Part shown: positions 44,871-52,906 of the stretch, piece after piece
Layout of the letters: each line of letters starts with the position of its first letter
Position numbering within the stretch: the stretch's first letter is position 1
DNA from: Kiloniella laminariae
GTDB taxonomy: Bacteria > Pseudomonadota > Alphaproteobacteria > Kiloniellales > Kiloniellaceae
Assembly (NCBI RefSeq): GCF_027214005.1
Contig: NZ_JAPWGY010000004.1
Coordinates: forward strand, 62,001-126,000
Reading direction: 5' to 3'
Length of the DNA: 64,000 bases
Program-made: the position numbers and the translations under genes
Notes under the pieces: model-generated
Told to the model about the DNA's origin: nothing
The model's database searches: none
Seen by the model: the letters and a program-made list of their open reading frames with translations, nothing else

Positions 44871-45593
44871 ATGCAACTTGGGGTTATCATGTGGAGCGAT
44901 CTAGAAAAGTTCACGTTAGAATGTAACCGGATCAATGATGTAGACGATTTGTGTCGGGCACTCGAGAGTTTTCTCGGTAAGCTGGGCTTCAATCTCTACG
45001 CCTTCGGTAATCTTTACGGTGATAAAAAATCCCTGATGGAAGACCACGGGCCAGCGATTGCCATGAACCTGCCAGAAAAATGGATCCAGCATTATTTCGA
45101 GCGGGAGTATTTCGACATTGATCCGGTCATTCTGGCGACGCCTTATGTGCAACGCTACCTGAAATGGGATAACCTCCGTCAGTATCAACCGGACTTTTTC
45201 GCTGAAGCGGAACATTATGGGCTGAAGAACGGGATAGCTATCCCCCTTCGTACCTTTGACGGTTGTTATGTTCTTTCGATCATGTCTTCAGAAGTCTTTG
45301 ATATTGGGGAAAGTCTGATCAATGTTCTGGAAATTGCCGCAGGTCATTTTTTCCGCTGCTATCTGTCTGTTCGGAAAATCCGCCATGTACCAGTGAATTT
45401 TTCCGACAAACAGATCCAGGCAATTCAATTGTCCATGCTGGGCAAACGTAATGCGGAGATCGGGACCATTATTGGGAGATCCACCTCTGGTGTAGAGTGG
45501 ATGCTTAAAGATGCCCGGCAGCAGCTGGGCTGTAAAAACCTCCCGGAACTGATTTCCCGTTCAGTACAAAAGGGCATCGTGACCATCGGCTAG
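44871..45593 (+). CDS. luxR: LuxR-family quorum-sensing receptor/regulator
   Basis: 240 aa (234 from ATG 44889, MWSDLEKFTL, which may be the true start). Autoinducer-binding domain residues Trp71, Tyr75, Asp84, Trp99 and Gly121 keep the spacing of TraR/LuxR acyl-homoserine-lactone contacts. C-terminal LuxR HTH from residue 177: Ile185 and Gly191 match the invariant Leu and Gly, but the invariant Glu is Gln181. A complete receptor with a DNA-binding domain, not a fragment. Its gene is followed by a strong terminator and then luxI. Confidence 0.95.
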   Translation: MQLGVIMWSDLEKFTLECNRINDVDDLCRALESFLGKLGFNLYAFGNLYGDKKSLMEDHGPAIAMNLPEKWIQHYFEREYFDIDPVILATPYVQRYLKWDNLRQYQPDFFAEAEHYGLKNGIAIPLRTFDGCYVLSIMSSEVFDIGESLINVLEIAAGHFFRCYLSVRKIRHVPVNFSDKQIQAIQLSMLGKRNAEIGTIIGRSTSGVEWMLKDARQQLGCKNLPELISRSVQKGIVTIG

Positions 45594-45655
45594 GCCAGAC
45601 AGTATCGTGAAAAGCAACCCTTCCTGAATTTTTTCTACCCCAAGTTAGCTATATT

Positions 45656-45689
45656 CTCCGTTAGTCATCTGATTAACGGAGTTTTTTTT
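45656..45689 (+). terminator. Terminator hairpin containing the luxI Shine-Dalgarno
   Basis: CTCCGTTAGTC (45656-45666), loop ATCT, GATTAACGGAG (45671-45681): 11-bp stem with one G-U pair and a tetraloop, then eight T directly before the luxI ATG at 45690. It should end luxR transcripts. The only Shine-Dalgarno for luxI (CGGAG, 8 nt spacing) is the 3' arm. A TATATT -10 candidate at 45650-45655 would start a transcript inside the 5' arm, which would destroy the stem and free the site. Confidence 0.85.
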
Positions 45690-46271
45690 ATGATTTCTCA
45701 CATCCTGAACTGGCAGAATATTCACCTCAACGGCGATCTGTGGCTCCAGCATCACCGCATCCGCTACCAGTCTTTCGTTGGGCGGCAGAACTGGGATGTC
45801 CCGCACCATGACGGTCTGGAGTGGGACCAGTACGACAACCCACGCGCCAGCTATATTCTGATCTCACAACAAGGGCGATGCCTTGCCTGTTGTCGTCTGA
45901 TTTCCTCTGTGCATCCCTATATGATCGAAGAGGTTTTTCCTGATTTCCTGCCCTACGCTCCGCCCAAAAAACCAAAGGTGTGGGAGGCCAGTCGTATTGC
46001 CGTTGATAACAGCCTGGCAGCAGACATCCGAAACCGTGCCCTGTGCCAACTGATCATCGCGATTCAACAGTTTGGGCTCGAAAACGGTATTGAAAAATAT
46101 CTTGGCCTTATGCCAGTGGCCATATTTAACCGGGTGCTGGTTAGAAATGGGGTTTGCCTGAAAATCCACCAGGGAAAAGCGGGGTTGATTGATGGGAAGA
46201 AAACCGCGACCGCTGATATTCTGGTTGACCCGCGGACGGTCGATTACCTTCAATCGCACTTGGTTGCATAA
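45690..46271 (+). CDS. luxI: LuxI-family acyl-homoserine lactone synthase
   Basis: 193 aa, full family length. All ten residues usually invariant in LuxI enzymes are present: Arg25, Phe29, Trp35, Glu44, Asp46, Asp49, Arg69, Phe83, Glu99, Arg102 (in KVWEASRIAV). The enzyme joins S-adenosylmethionine and an acyl-ACP to make an AHL signal. Thr at the position linked to 3-oxo products is not apparent, so an unsubstituted or 3-hydroxy signal is more likely (weak). Encoded in the prophage next to its cognate luxR. Confidence 0.96.
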   Translation: MISHILNWQNIHLNGDLWLQHHRIRYQSFVGRQNWDVPHHDGLEWDQYDNPRASYILISQQGRCLACCRLISSVHPYMIEEVFPDFLPYAPPKKPKVWEASRIAVDNSLAADIRNRALCQLIIAIQQFGLENGIEKYLGLMPVAIFNRVLVRNGVCLKIHQGKAGLIDGKKTATADILVDPRTVDYLQSHLVA

Positions 46272-46341
46272 TTCAAAGTATTGCAATTATAAATTCAAAA
46301 GCTACCATGATCGCCGCTGAGTTTTTAAGGGGGAAGTTGAG

Positions 46342-47148
46342 ATGTTTATTAAAATTCTGGGCTGGCTGGTTGCAATCTGGTGCTGGTTCGTTGCTGTTGC
46401 CTTGTTGACAAACGGGATACCTGTTTCGGCATTTGTTCTTTTCCTGCTTAGCATCATTCCGCTACCGCCAGTCTATGCCAGGATAAAATCCCGACTGCTG
46501 ACCAAAGCCGATGATGATAAAATACCGGGCAAGGTCATGGGGCCGGGTCTGTTGTCGGTTCTGGTGTTTGTTCTCTCCTTTGTTGTCCTGATTCTTTCGA
46601 TTGATACCTCTGGAAAATCGCAGCAGGCAGATCTTGCGCGATCGATCGAAGGCAAAGCCGCCAGTTACCAGGTGCTGGAGCTTTCAGATAGCAGCATTGC
46701 GACCATGAAAAGATACCGGGCCTATATTGTGGCCACATCCCCGGTCGGATCCGCTGAAGAATACGCCGCAACGGTCATCCATGCGGCGAAGGATCTGCAA
46801 CAGCAAACCGGGAGTGACCAGGTATCGGTATTTCTGGAGCTGGACGAAGTATCCAAAGGATACGGCTGGGTTGTTGCCCGGGCGAACTACACCCCAAAAG
46901 GCCCATCCTATTCCGGTACCGACAAAACTGCGGTCTGGGAGGTTGCAGCCTATCCCAAGGAAATCACTGCCGAGGAACGCAGCCTGATTCTTGACTGGTT
47001 TGGGGCCAGAAACCAGTTTCTTGATGCCGATGGGGTGTTGAATGAAGAGGCGTTGAAGGCTTTCCTTGGAGAAAAAAGAGGCATCGCGCCAGAGGATTTC
47101 TCTTTGCCCTATATTCACGCGGAAGATTTTCCATACAAGAATGATTAA
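46342..47148 (+). CDS. Membrane protein downstream of luxI
   Basis: 268 aa. Three transmembrane helices within residues 1-90 (FIKILGWLVAIWCWFVAVAL; SAFVLFLLSIIPLPPVYA; LLSVLVFVLSFVVLILS), then a soluble domain (YRAYIVATSPVGSAEEYAATV ... GYGWVVARANYTP) that resembles DUF4875-type accessory proteins. GGGGGAAG is seven bases before the ATG. 70 bp after luxI with no terminator seen, so it may be cotranscribed. A cargo gene of unknown function; superinfection exclusion is possible. Confidence 0.7.
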   Translation: MFIKILGWLVAIWCWFVAVALLTNGIPVSAFVLFLLSIIPLPPVYARIKSRLLTKADDDKIPGKVMGPGLLSVLVFVLSFVVLILSIDTSGKSQQADLARSIEGKAASYQVLELSDSSIATMKRYRAYIVATSPVGSAEEYAATVIHAAKDLQQQTGSDQVSVFLELDEVSKGYGWVVARANYTPKGPSYSGTDKTAVWEVAAYPKEITAEERSLILDWFGARNQFLDADGVLNEEALKAFLGEKRGIAPEDFSLPYIHAEDFPYKND

Positions 47149-47167
47149 AGAGACACAATCCCCCCCC

Positions 47168-47461
47168 TCAATCCCCCGTATAACCCAGGCCATCAAAAGC
47201 CCCTTCGGTCGTCGGCTCCAGATCCCCGAAATTCTGATAAATATTCAGCATCGCACCCCTGCCCCTGACCGTAACCAACCCGGCCTCGTGACCGTCTGCG
47301 ATATAATCAGCCAGCATCTTGTATGCCTGGTGAATAGCATAATCAGGAACGGAATGATGCGGGAACGACTGACACAACACAGCCCGGCCAGCCGGATTAT
47401 GCAGGATGACTTTTATCGGATACTTATCTGGGGTTTTGGGCAATGATCGAGCGAATGACAT
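47168..47461 (-). CDS. Hypothetical phage protein
   Basis: 97 aa from ATG 47461; the frame is open to ATG 47536, which lies in the helicase promoter dyad. Contains YPIKVILHNPAGRAVLCQSF and AIHQAYKMLADYIADGHEAGLVTV; no domain recognised. Convergent with the membrane protein. Start uncertain. Confidence 0.5.
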   Translation of the reverse strand: MSFARSLPKTPDKYPIKVILHNPAGRAVLCQSFPHHSVPDYAIHQAYKMLADYIADGHEAGLVTVRGRGAMLNIYQNFGDLEPTTEGAFDGLGYTGD

Positions 47462-47520
47462 AAGAACAAAATAAGAACATAATAAGGTTGTGGCAAGTGT
47501 GATTTTTTCACTGTTCGCTA

Positions 47521-47549
47521 TTGACAAATGAGACATAAAGTCTCATATT
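47521..47549 (+). promoter_or_regulatory. Sigma-70-type promoter with operator dyad
   Basis: TTGACA (47521-47526), 17-bp spacer, CATATT (47544-47549). The spacer and -10 carry a perfect dyad ATGAGAC-ATAAA-GTCTCAT (47528-47546), so a bound dimer would block RNA polymerase. A GAGGC-TACG-GCCTC hairpin follows at 47564-47577. Drives the helicase-HTH pair; the HTH protein is the natural candidate repressor. Confidence 0.75.
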
Positions 47550-47601
47550 TAATTTATCAACACGAGGCTACGGCCTCACCTTACCAAGGGAGAATGGTAA
47601 A

Positions 47602-48735
47602 ATGGATAAAGTCATTTATGAAGGCCCAACCGGGTCAGGTAAAACATTTCAAGCCCTGAAAAAAGCAAAATCAAAAGGCTCATTTGCCTATTTGGCCCCT
47701 TGCCGCCAGTTGGTTTATGAAACCTTTATGCGCTATGCCCAACCGGGGGATACGCTTTCAACCGGAGAGTTAAAAATCAAGGGACGAAAGTCTGGTAATT
47801 TTTTTGGCGTTTTCGAGAGCCAACCCCCGAAAGTTGATTCAATCATTATTGATGAATGTCATTTTCTGACCGATCCAGACAGAGGCCCTGGCCTTTATCA
47901 GAAAATCAATGAAAACCCGGAAATCAATATTTTTTTATGCACCGGGACACGGACATTCCGCAAAACGGAGTTACCCGGTTTCAGTATAGAGAAAATCAAG
48001 CCAATACGGACATTTCAGAAAAAAGAAATCTCATTTGGTGAGTTTTTGAAGAGAAAAGATCAGGGCGTTCCGTCGATCATATTTCACAAATACTCCGATA
48101 ACTGCGGACAATACGGAGGGTATCCCGTTACGGCAGATACACCCATTGATCAGAGGCTTGAGGCCCAGATCGCTTTCAGTCGCGGGGAAATTCCGCTGAT
48201 TGAATGCACAAATGTTTTGGCCCAGGGGCTAAACTTCCCGGCCCAAAATATTCTTATTATCGCAAACCAGTGGGACACAACTGAGATACTTGCTCAAAAA
48301 ATAGGCCGTCTGGGGCGACCTGGGTTCAATAATGAGAGCGATAGTTTGACTTATTGTATTGAGGTCTATGCTGGTAAAGTTAAAAAAACAAAAAAACTGC
48401 AAAAAGAAAAATTTGAAGAAGATATCTCTTGGAAAATTGAACCGTTGATCGAAAACGGCCACAAAGAGGCCTATGATTATTTGTGCAATAATTTGCCGCA
48501 CGAGGTTCCTGAATTTTATGTCGGGGACAGCGGATTATTCGGAGTGGATTGGGATAAGTACTCATTTGACACCCTGCTTACCCTCGAGAAAAATGGGATA
48601 CTTCCTCCGCTTGATGAGGCGGATGCCCATTATTTTGAACAATATAAAGAGCGAACTCTTAATGCGAGAAAACGCGCAAAAAGAATTATCATGAGGGAGT
48701 TTCTTTCTAATGACAGACGTAGAAAAACTGCGTAA
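47602..48735 (+). CDS. DExH-box helicase-like ATPase
   Basis: 377 aa. Walker A GPTGSGKT (residues 8-15), DExH box DECH (84-87, in IIIDECHFLTD), motif III-like CTGTRTF, and QKIGRLGRPG as motif VI, in an arrangement close to compact Suv3-type SF2 helicases. Acts on nucleic acid; whether for phage replication, RNA decay or defence is unknown. Own strong promoter; overlaps the HTH gene by 26 bp. AT-richer than its neighbours, which suggests separate acquisition. Confidence 0.8.
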   Translation: MDKVIYEGPTGSGKTFQALKKAKSKGSFAYLAPCRQLVYETFMRYAQPGDTLSTGELKIKGRKSGNFFGVFESQPPKVDSIIIDECHFLTDPDRGPGLYQKINENPEINIFLCTGTRTFRKTELPGFSIEKIKPIRTFQKKEISFGEFLKRKDQGVPSIIFHKYSDNCGQYGGYPVTADTPIDQRLEAQIAFSRGEIPLIECTNVLAQGLNFPAQNILIIANQWDTTEILAQKIGRLGRPGFNNESDSLTYCIEVYAGKVKKTKKLQKEKFEEDISWKIEPLIENGHKEAYDYLCNNLPHEVPEFYVGDSGLFGVDWDKYSFDTLLTLEKNGILPPLDEADAHYFEQYKERTLNARKRAKRIIMREFLSNDRRRKTA

Positions 48736-48988
48736 GGAAACAGCCAAATTTCTTGGATTGCCTCGACTTTCGCAGTCGCAATTCGGCGCAATAATCGGCT
48801 TGAAGCCCGACAACGCCCGAACGACCATAATGCGGTGGGAAAAGGGTAAATTCGAGCCAAGCGGCCCAAGCATCCTTGTGTTTGTGATATTGAAAATGGC
48901 GATCGAGGGGAAACTGGACAGCGACACGCTGCGGCAAAACCTTCTCGACCGATTAAATAACCCTTGCAAAAATGACAGCAAGGATTAA
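48710..48988 (+). CDS. HTH regulator paired with the helicase
   Basis: 92 aa. XRE-like HTH (LSQSQFGAIIGLKPDNARTTIMRWEKGKFEPSGP, residues ~20-53) and a short helical tail. Translationally coupled to the helicase (26-bp overlap). Likely controls the 47521 promoter through its dyad (inference). Confidence 0.78.
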   Translation: MTDVEKLRKETAKFLGLPRLSQSQFGAIIGLKPDNARTTIMRWEKGKFEPSGPSILVFVILKMAIEGKLDSDTLRQNLLDRLNNPCKNDSKD

Positions 48989-48999
48989 GTTTTTATTGT

Positions 49000-49118
49000 C
49001 TCCATCCCTACATTAAAGGGAACCCCTCTGTAGGTGTTCGGCACAGCAGAGGTTAAGCATTAGGCCGCGACCTGATGTGGGGACAATAGCCCCGGTTGGT
49101 TCGCCCGCCGGGGCTTTT
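49000..49118 (+). ncRNA. Candidate phage small RNA with terminator
   Basis: Three successive hairpins: CCTCTG/CAGAGG (49025-49052), CATTAGG-CCGCGA-CCTGATG with one G-U (49058-49077), and GCCCCGG/CCGGGGC (49089-49114) followed by TTTT. An alternative GGGG (49079-49082)/CCCC pairing could disrupt the last. No open frame. At minimum the last hairpin is the terminator of the helicase operon; the rest is a candidate structured RNA. Confidence 0.45.
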
Positions 49119-49165
49119 ACTTTGTCTCGAACCAGGGACCATATTCGGTCTGGGGCGAATATGGC

Positions 49166-50143
49166 TCAGACCCGTTCTTCCAAATCAATCGCCGTACTCA
49201 ATCCGCTGCTGTCGATCCGGTGGGTGATGTCGCCGCTGATCCACTTGATCGCGTTAATTTCAGCCCGCCAGCCGGAGAGGGTCACGGGCAGGTTGGGGAT
49301 CAGTTCGGGCAAGCCGGGGTTGCGGGAAAAGCGCATGGTCCGTTTGGCCCGCCCGATTTCATTCCATTTTGACTTTGCCGCCGCTGCGGCTTCCGCCTGT
49401 GTCGGAAAGGTCTTTTTCAGGGTTTTGATTGATCCCTCTTCCCCGGCCAGTTCCTCCCGGCTCTGCCCGCTGTTCAGGTCGTGCCAGCGGGCTTTGACCC
49501 CGGTGAATTCGCTTTCGCGATCAGCGTCCATGAATGAATGCCGGCCCGATCCTTCGCGGGTCAGGGAGATGCCAGGCAGGGTGATCCCGCCGACCGTGGT
49601 TTTATGGCCAACGGGAATAAACAGCAGCTTGTCATCCTTGATCGTGGCCAGCGCATCGTATTGTCCCGCCAGCCGGGTGATCAGGTTGGCCCAGCTTTCC
49701 CCGGTCTGGTCAATATGATCGATCACGGTGTTTTTAAGCTTGTCCTCGATCGCCAGTTCCAGATTGTTGGCCCCGGCAATCGCGCCCAAAATCTGGCCCA
49801 GGCTCTGGCCATCAAACGACAGATCGCGTTCCTGTTTCAGTCCGGCAGTAAAGTTGGCCGACCGGGCGCGGATCGTGATGACATCCGGAGGCCCGGTTTC
49901 GCTGATTTCATCTGCCGTGTAGCTGCCCTTGTACACCAGACCGCTCTGTTGAAATCCGATCCAACAGCGCAGCTTGACACCTTTGCGCGGCAGGGCGAAT
50001 TTTCCTGTCGGGTCGGTAAAGCTGATGTCCAGTTGATCGGCTTCGAGATTGCGTTTGTCGGTCAGGGTCAGGTTGACCAGGTTGTCTTTGATCTTGCCGG
50101 TGATGTCGTGTTGATCTGCGGTAATGCGGTAAAGCGGTTTCAC
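49166..50143 (-). CDS. gpD: P2 gpD-like late control/baseplate hub protein
   Basis: 325 aa. Matches the phage late control D family (starts MKPLYRITADQHDITGKIKDNL; IDHIDQTGESWANLITRLAGQYDALA). The gp27-like hub at the centre of the baseplate through which the tail tube passes. Last gene of the leftward tail operon. ATGA overlap with gpU. Ends before the phage small RNA region. Confidence 0.95.
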   Translation of the reverse strand: MKPLYRITADQHDITGKIKDNLVNLTLTDKRNLEADQLDISFTDPTGKFALPRKGVKLRCWIGFQQSGLVYKGSYTADEISETGPPDVITIRARSANFTAGLKQERDLSFDGQSLGQILGAIAGANNLELAIEDKLKNTVIDHIDQTGESWANLITRLAGQYDALATIKDDKLLFIPVGHKTTVGGITLPGISLTREGSGRHSFMDADRESEFTGVKARWHDLNSGQSREELAGEEGSIKTLKKTFPTQAEAAAAAKSKWNEIGRAKRTMRFSRNPGLPELIPNLPVTLSGWRAEINAIKWISGDITHRIDSSGLSTAIDLEERV

Positions 50144-50556
50144 AGACTGTCCTCCAGCTCACCGAGGAGGTCGGGATCCTCTTCGCCGTAGCGTTCCAGG
50201 CTGATCGTGAACTCGATCTTTCGGGGTTGGCCATCACTGGTGAAATGGGTTCGGGTTTCGTCGATCCCTTCAATAATCCACATGCCGAGAACATCGCCAC
50301 GACCGGAAGTCAGGATCCAGGCTTTGCCTTCCGCCATCATCCGCCGCAAGGTATCGAGATTGCGCGGGCTGCCCGCGATGGCCGGGGCGATGATGCCGTC
50401 AATGCGCAGGGTATCTTCGCCGGGCCCGATGTGCTGGGTGGCCGGGCGGACACCAAAACGCTCGGATTTACTCCAGTTTTCCTTGCTGCTGCGACTGGTT
50501 TTCTGCAAAGGCGCCTGATTCTGACTGAAAACAAACAGGCCGAGGGACATCAGCAT
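50140..50556 (-). CDS. gpU: P2 gpU-like tail terminator/assembly protein
   Basis: 138 aa. MLMSLGLFVFSQNQAP, RFGVRPATQHIGPGEDTLRIDGII and the FTISLERYGEEDPDLL ending match P2 gpU, needed to finish the tail. Located between T and D as in P2; 13 bp after the tape measure stop. Confidence 0.95.
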   Translation of the reverse strand: MLMSLGLFVFSQNQAPLQKTSRSSKENWSKSERFGVRPATQHIGPGEDTLRIDGIIAPAIAGSPRNLDTLRRMMAEGKAWILTSGRGDVLGMWIIEGIDETRTHFTSDGQPRKIEFTISLERYGEEDPDLLGELEDSL

Positions 50557-50569
50557 AAAAATCGCTCCT

Positions 50570-52906
50570 TTAATCGTGAAGCTTGGACCTGTGGCGGGCG
50601 GCTTCTTCCTCGTTCATCCGCTCCATCTCCTGACGGACGGCGGTGGCAATGGCCTGGTTATCGGCCCCGGCGGGCGCGTGGATCGCGATTTCATACTTCT
50701 GATTGTTCTGGACCTGCGACGGCCCTGCAATCGCCGGGGTGGCCACGGCTGTGGTGGCAATGGTGGCCGCAGCGATTTTGGTCGACAGCGGCTTGCCTCC
50801 TCCGGCTTCTTCTTCGTCATCGCCGAAAAGGCCGTCAAAAGCCCCGCCGATAGAGCTGCCGATCTTGCTGACCAGCTCGAAGGGGGCCATCAGGCTTTCG
50901 GTAAAGGCTGAAATCAGCGGAGAAATCTTGTCGATGATCGCCTTGATCCATTCCCATCCCCTGGTGAACGCAGCCATTGCCTTGTCCCACAGCGGGCCAA
51001 AGAACCTGCCGAGCGGTTCCCAGTAGGCATAAATAAGGCTGGCGGCGGTGGCGATGCCAAAGATCACCGCCCCGACAGGATTGGCGATCATCGCTGCAGA
51101 CAGGATCCGAAACCCGGTGGCAATCAGGGGAAAGACCGTGGTCGCGATCGATGTCAGAATGCCGCCGAAGGAAAAGATCTTCAGCCCCAGTGCTGCGGCG
51201 GCAAATTTCATCATCACAAAAGGCCCCAAGATCCCCGCGACAGCCAGAGCCAGGCCACCCAGCACCGTAATGCCGATGGCGGCTGCCGCGAAGACCTTGA
51301 AGAGCGTCCCGGCCAGAACCGGGTTGTCCTTGATCCACTGGTTTGTCGTGCGCAAAAGCCCGGTGCCGAGCTGGATCAACTCGCGCAGGGGACTGGTGTT
51401 GGTTTCTGTCAGGGAAATATTGACCGCTTCCCAGGCCGATGAAAAGGCCAGCAGATCCCCGGCGGAATTGTCGCCCATCTGGCTGGCAATGCGTTCGGCC
51501 TCGCCCCCAGACGACTTCAGCACATCGGTGAATTTGGTAATGGCTTCCGATCCGCCCTTGTCGACCAGTTCGGCAAAGGCCGACCCGGCTTCTTCCCCGG
51601 CGATATGCTTGAAAAACCCCAGCCGCACGGCATTGCCCATGCCTTCGGTTTTTTTCGCGACCTGTCCCATGATATCAACCAGCGGCAGCATGTTGCCCTG
51701 GGCATCGGTGATGGAAAGGCCGAGCTGGTCAATGGCGTCCTGGGCCATCTTTGGCGGTGCGGCAAGGCGGGACTGGATTGCCCGCAGCGCCGTTCCAGCC
51801 TGCTGCCCCTGGATCCCGACATTACCCAGCAGTCCGGCCATGGCCGAGGCTTCCTCGATCGAAACCCCGATGGTCCTGGCAATCGGGGCAACGTACTTCA
51901 TGGTATCGCCCAACATGCCCAGATCGACGTTGGAACGGGTAAAGGTCGCCGCCAGCACGTCCGACACCCGTCCCATCTCTCCCGCTTCCAGCCCGAAACC
52001 GGACAGGATGTTGCTGGCGATATCGGCGGTCTGGCCCAGATCCATCGACCCGGCCTTGGCCAGATTGAGCAACCCGGGCATGGTTTTCAGAATGTCACTG
52101 GTCTCAAAGCCTGCCATGGCAAGGAAGCCCATGCCTTCGGCGGCTTGCGATGCAGAAAAGTGGGTGGTCTCCCCCAGTTTTTTCGCGGTGTCGGTGAGCA
52201 GCTTGAAATCTTCAGAGGTTTTATCAACCCGGGCAAGCGCCCCGACCCGGGACATCTGCTCTTCAAAATTGATACCGGGCTGGAGAATGCTGCCAGCCGC
52301 CCCCAGCATGGTCCGCCCGGTGGCAACACCCGCCGCCCCGGCGATGCCGATGTTGGCTTTCTGGGCCATGGATTTATCCATTTGCCAGCGGGCCTTTGCC
52401 AGACGGTTAGCCTTGTTGCGGGCTTTGTCGAGGCTGGCAGAATAGCCATCCAGTTCCTGCCGCGTCTTGCCGATGCGCAGGCCGAGCTTGCGTTGCTCGG
52501 TGGCGACATCGGTGATCGATATGCCCTGTTTGCGCAGTTTCTGACTGACCCCGGCGACCTTCTGCTGTAACCCGGCCTGCTGATCCTTGAGCTTTGACAC
52601 CTGGTTGCGGGCCGCTTCAAAGCTGCTGGCCATGCGCTTGGTGACCTTGTCGGCCCCCGTCATCTCCCGCCCCAGCTGCTGGGCGCGCTCCTGTGCCTGC
52701 TGCAGGGCTGTGGCATTACGCCCCGCCTGGTCTTTCAGGCGATTAAAGGCAACCAGATCCCGGCTGGATCCCTCCAGCTCCTTTAGCCTGTCGGCGGTTT
52801 TGCCGATCGAGGCCTGCAAGCCGCCGGACGCCCCGGTCATCTTTTTGAACGGGCCGCTGATCTTGTCGGCGGATTTAAGGATCAGTTTGAGCGTGAGATC
52901 TTTCAT
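50570..52906 (-). CDS. gpT: Tail tape measure protein (P2 gpT-like)
   Basis: 778 aa. N-terminal coiled coil, then the TP901-type core (FEEQMSRVGALARVDKTSEDFKLL; AAEGMGFLAMAGFETSDIL), membrane-inserting hydrophobic helices around residues 530-640, and a low-complexity C-terminus. Sets tail length; its size predicts a tail of roughly P2 length. ATG 52906 overlaps the stop of the E' frame (ATGA). Confidence 0.96.
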   Translation of the reverse strand: MKDLTLKLILKSADKISGPFKKMTGASGGLQASIGKTADRLKELEGSSRDLVAFNRLKDQAGRNATALQQAQERAQQLGREMTGADKVTKRMASSFEAARNQVSKLKDQQAGLQQKVAGVSQKLRKQGISITDVATEQRKLGLRIGKTRQELDGYSASLDKARNKANRLAKARWQMDKSMAQKANIGIAGAAGVATGRTMLGAAGSILQPGINFEEQMSRVGALARVDKTSEDFKLLTDTAKKLGETTHFSASQAAEGMGFLAMAGFETSDILKTMPGLLNLAKAGSMDLGQTADIASNILSGFGLEAGEMGRVSDVLAATFTRSNVDLGMLGDTMKYVAPIARTIGVSIEEASAMAGLLGNVGIQGQQAGTALRAIQSRLAAPPKMAQDAIDQLGLSITDAQGNMLPLVDIMGQVAKKTEGMGNAVRLGFFKHIAGEEAGSAFAELVDKGGSEAITKFTDVLKSSGGEAERIASQMGDNSAGDLLAFSSAWEAVNISLTETNTSPLRELIQLGTGLLRTTNQWIKDNPVLAGTLFKVFAAAAIGITVLGGLALAVAGILGPFVMMKFAAAALGLKIFSFGGILTSIATTVFPLIATGFRILSAAMIANPVGAVIFGIATAASLIYAYWEPLGRFFGPLWDKAMAAFTRGWEWIKAIIDKISPLISAFTESLMAPFELVSKIGSSIGGAFDGLFGDDEEEAGGGKPLSTKIAAATIATTAVATPAIAGPSQVQNNQKYEIAIHAPAGADNQAIATAVRQEMERMNEEEAARHRSKLHD

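Noticed and set aside
44775-44876. N-terminal extension of the small membrane protein to 93 aa
   Set aside because: Starts with TTG inside luxR and spans the lux-box dyad; ATG 44774 has GGTGG before it.
45594-45655. A second lux box just before luxI
   Set aside because: No palindrome with CT-N12-AG spacing; the only strong dyad there is the terminator stem, which is too long and has the wrong spacing.
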